This document shows, piece by piece, positions 1-4,750 of a stretch of 5,467 nucleotides of DNA. The stretch is from Thermohalobaculum sp964576075 (GTDB lineage Bacteria; Pseudomonadota; Alphaproteobacteria; Rhodobacterales; Rhodobacteraceae): contig CAZNTX010000142.1 of assembly GCA_964576075.1 (NCBI GenBank), forward strand, positions 1 to 5,467, written 5' to 3'. Position numbers and translations under genes: made by a program. Numbering within the stretch: position 1 is the stretch's first letter; every line of letters starts with the position of its first letter. The notes beneath the pieces are model-generated. The model searched no databases. It saw nothing but the letters and a program-made list of their open reading frames with translations, and was not told where the DNA came from.

Positions 1-27
1 CGCAGACCCGATCACAACTCCGCTCAT
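1..27 (-). CDS. Start of an unidentified gene, cut by the window edge
   Basis: Only nine codons are visible, reading MSGVVIGSA from an ATG at 27. The support is a strong Shine-Dalgarno match (GGGAGGA on the minus strand, positions 39-33) with 5 nt between it and the ATG, in the same direction as the dctPQM genes and 132 nt beyond the dctM stop. The run of small hydrophobic residues after the start resembles a first beta strand of an alpha/beta enzyme. Thiolases often begin with a similar VVI-type strand, but nine residues cannot establish a family and I assign no function. It may be co-transcribed with dctM or start from its own promoter in the 28-159 spacer. Confidence 0.5.
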
Positions 28-73
28 CGCCGTCCTCCCGTCCTGCCTCAGCCGCTCCCCAGGCTAGGGATCG

Positions 74-119
74 CCGGCGCCACCGCAAGCGGGCGCCGGG
101 CAAATCGGCTTGCCGGCGC
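74..119. repeat. Two overlapping, mutually exclusive inverted repeats after dctM
   Basis: CCGGCGCC (74-81) pairs perfectly with GGCGCCGG (92-99), leaving a 10-nt loop. GCGCCGG (93-99) also pairs with CCGGCGC (113-119); that second stem extends by three pairs (CAA 101-103 with TTG 110-112) past one bulged G, around a 6-nt loop. Because 93-99 is used by both stems, an RNA could form only one of them at a time. The element lies between the dctM stop and the start of the next leftward gene. Neither stem is followed by a T-run on the minus strand, so this is not a canonical intrinsic terminator. Chance G+C pairing is a real alternative. Confidence 0.45.
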
Positions 120-132
120 GCACATATCGCAG

Positions 133-152
133 GCGGGGGCAGTCGACCCCGC
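133..152 (-). terminator. Hairpin just after the dctM stop
   Basis: A 6-bp all-G+C stem (GCGGGG 133-138 with CCCCGC 147-152) closes an 8-nt loop, and begins 7 nt after the dctM stop codon. No T-run follows it on the minus strand. It may protect the 3' end of the mRNA or act as a weak terminator together with the larger stems at 74-119. Confidence 0.35.
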
Positions 153-159
153 ACCGGGC

Positions 160-1566
160 TCATTGCGTGACGAGCTCGGGCCCCATCACCGCCGTCGGCA
201 GCGCCGTGGAGATCCATGGCACGTAGGTGACGAGAATCAGGAACACCACGAGAATGCCGAGCCAGGGCAGCGCCGCGCGAACGACCTGGAGCATCGGCAT
301 GCCCGCCACCCCCGAGGTCACGAACAGGTTGAGCCCCACCGGCGGGGTGATCATCCCGATTTCCATGTTGACCACCATGATGATACCGAGATGGATCGGG
401 TCGATCCCAAGGCTCATCGCGATCGGGAAGACGAGCGGCGCCACGATGATGATCAGGCCCGACGGCTCCATGAACTGCCCGCCGATCAGCAGGATCACGT
501 TCACGAGCACGAGGAACATCACCGGGCCGAACCCAGCCTCCAGCATCGCCCCCGCGATCGCCTGAGGAATCTGCTCCTCGGTGAGGACGTGCTTCAGGAT
601 CAGGGCGTTGGCGATGATGAAGAGCAGCGCGACCGTCAGTCGACCGGCCTCGAACAGCGCCCGCTTGGTGTCGCGATGGAACAGGCAGGGGATGAACCAG
701 ATTGCCGCGTCGAGCGTCATCCGCGGCAGCTTCGCGAGCCAGTCGCCGAAGCCCGCCGGCCGCGGCCGCTCGCTCAGCGGCCCCATGTCGCGATAGACGA
801 AATTCGCGATCAGATACGCGTAAACCGCAGAGACCGCCGCCGCCTCGGTGGGCGTGAACACGCCGCCATAGATGCCGCCGAGGATGATGACGATGAGGAG
901 CAACCCCCAGAAGGCGTGGAAGCCCGAGGCCGCGATCTCCTGCCAGCCGCGCCAGGGCTCGGAGGGGAGATCCCGCACCCGCGCGGCGACATAGATGCCG
1001 ATCATCAGCATCAGTCCGGCGATGATCCCCGGCACCACGCCGGCGAGAAACATGCGGCCGACCGAGACCTCGACCGCCGCGGCATAGACGACCATCACGA
1101 TCGAGGGCGGGATCAGGATCCCGAGCGTGCCGGCGTTGCAGATCACGCCCGCCGCGAAATCTCGGCTGTAGCCTACCTGGCGCATGCCGGCGATCACGAT
1201 GGAGCCGATCGCCACCACCGTCGCCGGGGAGGAGCCCGACAGCGCGGCGAACATCATGCAGGCGAAAACCGACGCCATCGCGAGGCCGCCCGGAAAGTGC
1301 CCGACGCAGGCGATCGCGAACCGGATGATCCGCTGCGCCACGCCGCCCGTGGACATGAAGGTCGAGGCCAGGATGAAGAAGGGAATGGCGAGCAGCGTGT
1401 AATGCGTCTTGTCGAGCGCCCCGAACAGCGTCTGCGCGATCGAGGCGAGCGAGGTGTCCGAATAGGCGAGCAGGAAGACGATGGAAGAAAGGCCGAGTGC
1501 CATCGCGATCGGCACCCCGATCAGCAGGAGCCCGATCACCATCGAGAAAAGAAGGACCACCTCCAT
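160..1566 (-). CDS. dctM: TRAP transporter large permease, DctM (C4-dicarboxylate type)
   Basis: DctM is the transport subunit of a tripartite ATP-independent periplasmic (TRAP) importer. It sits in the inner membrane with DctQ, takes substrate from DctP, and is driven by an ion gradient, usually sodium. The 468-residue product is strongly hydrophobic along most of its length and carries family hallmarks: GSSPATVVAIG (111-121), GTLGILIPPS (146-155), GGVFTPTEAAA (234-244), MEPSG (366-370) and ITPPVGLNLF (406-415). The paired G-S/T-P-rich stretches near 111-155 and 366-411 fit the two-hairpin elevator fold of this family. It is some 40 residues longer than a typical DctM, the excess lying in a polar stretch at about 259-305. 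It starts 3 nt after the dctQ stop, with its Shine-Dalgarno (GGGAG, 1580-1576) inside dctQ, so translational coupling is likely. Substrate is inferred from DctP. Confidence 0.96.
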   Translation of the reverse strand: MEVVLLFSMVIGLLLIGVPIAMALGLSSIVFLLAYSDTSLASIAQTLFGALDKTHYTLLAIPFFILASTFMSTGGVAQRIIRFAIACVGHFPGGLAMASVFACMMFAALSGSSPATVVAIGSIVIAGMRQVGYSRDFAAGVICNAGTLGILIPPSIVMVVYAAAVEVSVGRMFLAGVVPGIIAGLMLMIGIYVAARVRDLPSEPWRGWQEIAASGFHAFWGLLLIVIILGGIYGGVFTPTEAAAVSAVYAYLIANFVYRDMGPLSERPRPAGFGDWLAKLPRMTLDAAIWFIPCLFHRDTKRALFEAGRLTVALLFIIANALILKHVLTEEQIPQAIAGAMLEAGFGPVMFLVLVNVILLIGGQFMEPSGLIIIVAPLVFPIAMSLGIDPIHLGIIMVVNMEIGMITPPVGLNLFVTSGVAGMPMLQVVRAALPWLGILVVFLILVTYVPWISTALPTAVMGPELVTQ

Positions 1567-1569
1567 GAC

Positions 1570-2235
1570 TCAGCGCTCCCGATCCGGAGCCTGCCAGGGC
1601 TCGGTATCGCCGACGGAGTCCTCGGCCTCGTGGCTCGCGATCAGCAGCTCCCGCTCGCCGCGCCAGACCGCCCAGGTCGCCTCGACGAGGCGCAGGAGCA
1701 GGAGCGCCATGGCGATCGGAAGGATGACATAGGGGATGGCGCGCGGCATCTTCTCGTAGGGCTCGCCCTCGTTCAGGAGAGGCGCAACGGTGCCTTGAAG
1801 GAAGGCTGGCATGGGAACGTCCTCTACCTCGAAGAAGCCTTGCGGGAACCAGTTCCCGTAGAGCGGCGGCAGATTCGCGAAGGGCGCCCAATAGTTCCAC
1901 GCACCGATGAAGAGGAGCGTCCCGAAGGCGAGGCAGGCGAGACAGGCGAGCAGCGTCACCCAACGGCGGACCGGCGGCGGAAACACGGCCACCAGCGCAT
2001 CGACGCCGAGATGGGCCCCGGCCTTCACCGCATAGCTCGCGCCGAAGAGCACCATCCAGGCGTGCAGGAATCCGGTGAGCTCGAGCGCCCAGAGGATGTT
2101 GTCGGCGAACACGTAGCGCGCGACGACATTGGCGAAGGTGATCAGCGTCATCGCGCCGAGCAAAACGGCGATGGCCGTTTCCTCGACCGCGTCGATGGCG
2201 CGGCCGAGGCGGGTCTTCGGCTGATAGGCGGGCAT
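1570..2235 (-). CDS. dctQ: TRAP transporter small permease, DctQ
   Basis: DctQ is the small membrane subunit that pairs with DctM in the inner membrane and is required for TRAP transport. The 221-residue product shows four hydrophobic segments at roughly 18-36, 52-70, 92-112 and 165-187. Family-typical features are the ANVVARYVF stretch (35-43, with Arg40), the LELTGF stretch (51-56) and HLGVDAL (75-81). It is longer than many DctQ proteins (often about 160-190 residues) because of a loop of about 50 residues between segments 3 and 4 (113-163), rich in Pro, Glu and aromatic residues; with an N-in topology this loop would be periplasmic, the side where DctP docks. I recall a similar loop in R. 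capsulatus DctQ. The charged C-terminal tail (from about 188) would be cytoplasmic. The start has a G-rich ribosome site (GGGGGG, 2246-2241) 5 nt upstream. It lies 51 nt after dctP. Confidence 0.95.
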   Translation of the reverse strand: MPAYQPKTRLGRAIDAVEETAIAVLLGAMTLITFANVVARYVFADNILWALELTGFLHAWMVLFGASYAVKAGAHLGVDALVAVFPPPVRRWVTLLACLACLAFGTLLFIGAWNYWAPFANLPPLYGNWFPQGFFEVEDVPMPAFLQGTVAPLLNEGEPYEKMPRAIPYVILPIAMALLLLRLVEATWAVWRGERELLIASHEAEDSVGDTEPWQAPDRER

Positions 2236-2255
2236 GGGATCCCCCCAGGGGTCGG

Positions 2256-2279
2256 CCGGGCGGCGCGGGGGCCGCCCGG
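2256..2279 (-). promoter_or_regulatory. Intercistronic stem-loop between dctP and dctQ
   Basis: CCGGGCGGC (2256-2264) pairs perfectly with GCCGCCCGG (2271-2279), giving a 9-bp all-G+C stem with a 6-nt loop. It begins 7 nt after the dctP stop and ends about 10 nt before the dctQ ribosome site. There is no T-run after it. In transporter operons such a structure after the binding-protein gene often stabilises the upstream message or partly ends transcription, giving more binding protein than permease. That role here is inference from position and strength. Confidence 0.65.
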
Positions 2280-2286
2280 GACTCGA

Positions 2287-3288
2287 TCAGGAGCCGCTGT
2301 TCGAGGCGCGCGCGGCCTCGATCAGCTCGGCGCCGACATCGCCGTCGAAACGGTCCCAGACGGGCTGCATCGCCTCGACCCACTGCGCGCGCTGCTCGGG
2401 GGTGAGCTGGCGCACCTCGGTCCCGGCGGCGATGACGGAGGCCTTGGCCTCCTGGTTCACCTCGTAGGAGGCCGAATTGCGGGTCTCGGTCACCTCGGCG
2501 AGGATCGTGGCGAACTGATCGCGCACATCGTCAGGCAGGCCCTGCCACCACGAAACGGAGGTCACCACGAGATAGTCGATGATGCCGTGGTTCGATTCGG
2601 TGATGCCGTCCTGAACCTCGAAGAATTTCTGGCCCCAGATGTTCGACCAGGTGTTCTCCTGCCCGTCGACCACGCCCTGCTGCAGCGCGCCGTAGACCTC
2701 CTTGAAGGCCATCTTCTGCGGGTTGGCGCCGAGCGCCTCGAACTGGGCGACGAGCACCTCGGAGGGCTGCACGCGGAACTTCAGCCCCTCGGCGTCGGAG
2801 GGGTCCACGAGCGGCACGTTGGCCGAGATCTGCTTCATCCCGTTGTGCCAGAAGGCCAGGCCCTTGAGCCCGCGGCGGACCATGGAGTCCTTCATCTGCT
2901 GCCCGGCCTCGGACTGCTGGAAGCGGTTCACCGCCTCGATGTCCTCGAACATGAAGGGCAGGTCGAACAGGCGGAACTTCTTGGTGAAGTTCTCGAATTT
3001 CGAGAGCGAGGGCGCGGCGAGCTGAACGTCGCCGGTCAGCAGCGCCTCCAGCACCTTGTCGTCGTTGTAGAGCATCGAGTTGGGGTAGACCTCCATGCAG
3101 GCCTTCCCGTCCATCTCGGTGTTGACCCGCTCGGCGAGGAGCGCGGCGGCGATGCCCTTCGGGTGCTTGTCGGTGTTGGTGACGTGGCTGAACTTGATGA
3201 CGATCTCGCCATCGTCGCAGGCGGCGGTGGCCGCGCCGGCGGTGAGGGCGAGCGCCGCGGCGGCGGCGGTCAGGGTGGTGATGCGCAT
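2287..3288 (-). CDS. dctP: TRAP C4-dicarboxylate-binding periplasmic protein, DctP
   Basis: DctP captures C4-dicarboxylates such as malate, succinate or fumarate in the periplasm and delivers them to DctQM. The product is 333 residues, the length I recall for R. capsulatus DctP, which it resembles closely throughout (for example KFSHVTNTD 32-40, KFRVQPSEV 170-178, FKEVYGALQ 195-203, VDGQENTWSN 207-216). A Sec signal peptide covers about residues 1-22, with cleavage probable after ATA (20-22). Arg172 in the KFRVQ motif matches the conserved arginine that binds the substrate carboxylate in DctP-family proteins. The only cysteines, Cys24 and Cys64, could form a disulfide; the TAAC context is not a good lipobox. 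The ATG at 3288 is chosen because it directly precedes the signal peptide and has GGAGGAGA 6 nt upstream. An in-frame start at 3351 would add 21 residues, including RRRR, and overrun the leader hairpin. A non-dicarboxylate organic-acid substrate remains possible. Confidence 0.96.
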   Translation of the reverse strand: MRITTLTAAAAALALTAGAATAACDDGEIVIKFSHVTNTDKHPKGIAAALLAERVNTEMDGKACMEVYPNSMLYNDDKVLEALLTGDVQLAAPSLSKFENFTKKFRLFDLPFMFEDIEAVNRFQQSEAGQQMKDSMVRRGLKGLAFWHNGMKQISANVPLVDPSDAEGLKFRVQPSEVLVAQFEALGANPQKMAFKEVYGALQQGVVDGQENTWSNIWGQKFFEVQDGITESNHGIIDYLVVTSVSWWQGLPDDVRDQFATILAEVTETRNSASYEVNQEAKASVIAAGTEVRQLTPEQRAQWVEAMQPVWDRFDGDVGAELIEAARASNSGS

Positions 3289-3294
3289 CGGTCG

Positions 3295-3302
3295 TCTCCT
3301 CC
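3295..3302 (-). promoter_or_regulatory. Shine-Dalgarno site that fixes the dctP start
   Basis: GGAGGAGA on the minus strand lies 6 nt before the ATG at 3288. It is a near-perfect ribosome site. It supports the 333-residue form over the longer in-frame reading from 3351. Confidence 0.85.
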
Positions 3303-3314
3303 GTGTCGTTGCCG

Positions 3315-3338
3315 CGCCGGGCTCGTTGAGGCCCGGCG
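3315..3338 (-). promoter_or_regulatory. Leader hairpin upstream of dctP
   Basis: CGCCGGGC (3315-3322) and GCCCGGCG (3331-3338) form a perfect 8-bp stem with an 8-nt loop. It lies 12 nt upstream of the dctP Shine-Dalgarno. If the -10-like motif at 3346-3356 is the dctP promoter, the transcript would start near 3340 and this stem would sit at its very 5' end, a position that often protects mRNA from decay. It could instead be a second hairpin for gst read-through, although no T-run follows it. Confidence 0.45.
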
Positions 3339-3345
3339 TCAGGTT

Positions 3346-3356
3346 CGGCATAGCAC
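3346..3356 (-). promoter_or_regulatory. Candidate extended -10 element for dctP
   Basis: The minus strand reads GTGCTATGCCG, containing TGC-TATGCC, which resembles an extended -10 (TGn followed by TAT). It is about 60 nt upstream of the dctP start. A one-mismatch copy lies about 53 nt upstream of gst (4092-4102). No good -35 hexamer is visible 16-18 nt upstream, so this is tentative. Confidence 0.3.
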
Positions 3357-3376
3357 GGCGGATCGCAGGCCGCCAC

Positions 3377-3397
3377 CGTCGCCAATGCGTGGCGACG
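3377..3397 (-). terminator. Hairpin after gst, possible terminator
   Basis: CGTCGCCA (3377-3384) and TGGCGACG (3390-3397) form a perfect 8-bp stem with a 5-nt loop, starting 8 nt after the gst stop codon. The minus strand after the stem is G+C-rich with no T-run, so intrinsic termination would be non-canonical. Position and tight geometry favour a 3'-end structure for the gst message. Confidence 0.45.
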
Positions 3398-3405
3398 CCG
3401 CGGTG

Positions 3406-4044
3406 TCAGTCCACCCGGAGCGGCTCGTAGGAGACCATGGCGAAGGCGCGATAGGCCGGCCGCTCCGTGAGCCGGGCGTAATAGGCGTCGAGACGAGGGG
3501 TCTCCGCCCGGTCGAACTCCAGCGTGTAGTAGCGGTAGAGGAGGTGGCCGGCCATCACGTCGGCGAAGGTGAAGTCCGCACCACCGAGCCAGGGGCCGGC
3601 GCCGAGGCGGGCGTCGAGCATGGGCGCGAGCCGGGCGGTCTCCGCGACATGGGCGGCGAGGCGCTCGGCGTCGCGCTCGGCGCGCGGGGTGCGCACGAGG
3701 GTCCAGAACACGCCGTATTGGAAGACCGGGGTGAAGCTCGACTTGATCCACTCCGCCCAGACATCGAGCTCGGCGCGGCGGGCGGGGTCGGCCGGCCAGA
3801 AGGCCGCATCGCCGTACCGCGCGGCGAGATAGCGGAGAATTGCGGCGCTCTCCCAGAGCACGAGATCGCCGTCTTTCAGCACCGGCACGAGGCCGTTCGG
3901 GTTCATCGCGCGGAACTCCGGCGTGTCCGTGCCGCCAAATTTGCCGCCCGCGTCGATCCGCTCCGCCTCGAGGCCGAGCTCCGCGAGCGTTTGCATGACG
4001 AGCTGGACGTTGGACGAGGTGATGCGCCCCCAGACGGTGATCAT
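3406..4044 (-). CDS. Glutathione S-transferase family protein
   Basis: This 212-residue cytosolic GST-fold protein probably binds glutathione; its second substrate cannot be read from the sequence. The N-terminal thioredoxin-like half (about 1-76) has the active-site strand and helix start TVWGRITSSNVQ (3-14), where Ser10 or Ser11 is the likely catalytic residue. The cis-proline loop is NGLVPVL (50-56, Pro54) and the glutathione-binding ESAAILRYLA is at 65-74 (Glu65, Ser66). The helical C-terminal half (about 88-212) contains DFTFADVMAG (157-166), with the conserved T-x-x-D N-capping box (Thr159, Asp162). It has no cysteine, which argues against Cys-type beta or omega GSTs. A ribosome site (AGGGAGG, 4058-4052) precedes the ATG. 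It lies 117 nt before dctP in the same direction, with hairpins between, so a shared function with the transporter is not implied. Stress detoxification or a specific catabolic isomerisation are both possible. Confidence 0.93.
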   Translation of the reverse strand: MITVWGRITSSNVQLVMQTLAELGLEAERIDAGGKFGGTDTPEFRAMNPNGLVPVLKDGDLVLWESAAILRYLAARYGDAAFWPADPARRAELDVWAEWIKSSFTPVFQYGVFWTLVRTPRAERDAERLAAHVAETARLAPMLDARLGAGPWLGGADFTFADVMAGHLLYRYYTLEFDRAETPRLDAYYARLTERPAYRAFAMVSYEPLRVD

Positions 4045-4091
4045 CGCGACCCCTCCCTTCGCATGGCGCGGCCGATCCGCGCTCAGAGGGA

Positions 4092-4102
4092 CGGCTTAGC
4101 AC
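4092..4102 (-). promoter_or_regulatory. Candidate -10 element for gst
   Basis: The minus strand reads GTGCTAAGCCG, 10 of 11 bases identical to the motif upstream of dctP (3346-3356) and at a similar distance (about 53 nt) from its gene. It is read here as an extended -10-like element (TGC-TAAGCC). No convincing -35 hexamer accompanies it. Confidence 0.28.
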
Positions 4103-4133
4103 AGAGATCCGGCCGGGGGACCCGTCTCCCCGC

Positions 4134-4168
4134 CCGGCGCGGATCACATCGGCGTGGCGGCGCGCCGG
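4134..4168 (-). terminator. Hairpin directly after the 115-residue gene
   Basis: CCGGCGCG (4134-4141) and CGCGCCGG (4161-4168) form a perfect 8-bp stem beginning 1 nt after the stop codon at 4170. The 19-nt loop can fold further (CAC 4145-4147 with GTG 4154-4156). A second small stem, GGGGA (4116-4120) with TCCCC (4127-4131), follows. No T-run is present, so termination is plausible but unproven. Confidence 0.4.
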
Positions 4169-4169
4169 C

Positions 4170-4517
4170 TCAGCCGCGGGGGGCTTCGAGGAGACCGGCC
4201 GTCGGGGGCGCGACATGGTCGGCCGCGACGTCGCCGATCGCGCTCTCGCGCTTGAACTCGTAGCGCACCAACCCGTCCTCGGCGCCGACGCAGACGACGA
4301 GGCGGCGCGCCACCCGCTCCTCGCCCTCGAGAATGTCGACATAACCGCGCAGATGCGGCGGCGCCTCGGCCGGGATGACGAACCCCTTCGCCGTCAGCTC
4401 GATCACGTCGAAGAGCTGCTCGGCGGCGGCGACGCGATAGCGGCTCGCGCGGCGCTTGCGCCGGCGGCGGTCCTGCTCCAGGGCGCTCGCGATCTCTTCG
4501 GGAAACACGTTGTCCAT
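4170..4517 (-). CDS. Conserved-looking small protein of unknown function, faintly PilZ-like
   Basis: I do not recognise a named family for this 115-residue protein. I have an impression of similar short proteins in Rhodobacteraceae that also open with an FPEE-type motif and contain an LRG-VD-type core, but this is unverified memory. The protein has an acidic start (FPEEIASALEQD, 5-16) and a strongly basic stretch (17-28, ten Arg or Lys). A region of probable beta strands follows (about 28-90), with LRGYVDILEG (56-65) and VRYEFKR (84-90). The C-terminal 25 residues are Ala/Pro-rich and probably disordered. There is no signal peptide or membrane segment. Arg22-x3-Arg26 followed by ELTAKG (40-45) recalls the RxxxR and D/NxSxxG elements of PilZ domains, but with altered residues and short spacing. 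The ATG at 4517 has AAGGAG (4533-4528) 10 nt upstream. It is divergent from carB. Codon use looks like its neighbours. Confidence 0.8.
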   Translation of the reverse strand: MDNVFPEEIASALEQDRRRRKRRASRYRVAAAEQLFDVIELTAKGFVIPAEAPPHLRGYVDILEGEERVARRLVVCVGAEDGLVRYEFKRESAIGDVAADHVAPPTAGLLEAPRG

Positions 4518-4599
4518 GACCGGCCGACTCCTTCGCGCCGCCTCCTGCGGCTTCTCCCAGGATATGGCGCGAGGGGGTGGAGGTCGCGTTAATTTCTCT

Positions 4600-4626
4600 G
4601 AAGGGGCGGTGCGGAAAACCCCCTTC
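4600..4626. promoter_or_regulatory. Operator-like inverted repeat upstream of carB
   Basis: GAAGGGG (4600-4606) and CCCCTTC (4620-4626) are perfect 7-bp arms separated by 13 nt, with centres 20 bp apart, about two helical turns. They lie in the divergent intergenic region, ending 17 nt before the carB -35 hexamer. This spacing suits a dimeric DNA-binding protein better than an RNA hairpin. No regulator can be named. Chance occurrence in G+C-rich DNA is possible. Confidence 0.4.
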
Positions 4627-4642
4627 GCAGGCGCAGGGTTCC

Positions 4643-4670
4643 TGGACAGCGCGAGCCGCTCGGGTATAAC
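4643..4670 (+). promoter_or_regulatory. Predicted sigma-70-type promoter for carB
   Basis: TGGACA (4643-4648) matches the -35 consensus TTGACA at 5 of 6 bases, and TATAAC (4665-4670) matches TATAAT at 5 of 6, with a 16-nt spacer. It is the best housekeeping promoter in the window. Transcription would start near 4677, giving a G+C-rich leader of about 74 nt before carB, with a possible small stem at 4712-4725. Confidence 0.7.
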
Positions 4671-4750
4671 GCACGGCGGCCTTCACCCAACGCCCCGTCC
4701 CCGCCCGCGCGCGCCGCCCGCGGCGGGACGGCTGCGGCCCGGAGAGACGC

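Noticed and set aside
2953..3000. Possible frameshift or truncation in dctP or the permease genes
   Set aside because: All three TRAP proteins read through with family motifs in order and the expected ends; no disruption is seen.
3289..3351. A 21-residue N-terminal extension of DctP
   Set aside because: It would place Pro/Arg-rich sequence before a standard signal peptide and overlap a hairpin and ribosome site; the ATG at 3288 has a near-perfect Shine-Dalgarno.
163..4263. A 1,366-codon open frame on the plus strand, antisense to dctM, dctQ, dctP and gst
   Set aside because: It starts with TTG and has no recognisable domain; its composition is dominated by His, Asp, Glu and Arg, typical of an antisense shadow. 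All four minus-strand genes happen to share one frame, this frame is codon-aligned with them, and they almost lack TTA, CTA and TCA, so no antisense stops arise.
2531..4342. A 603-codon minus-strand open frame overlapping dctP, gst and the 115-residue gene
   Set aside because: It is Arg/Ala/Pro-rich low-complexity translation out of frame with well-supported genes and has no domain or ribosome site of its own.
4712..4725. Attenuator-like hairpin in the carB leader
   Set aside because: CGCCGC and GCGGCG leave only a 2-nt loop, and no leader peptide, T-run or competing stem is apparent; it is likely G+C background.
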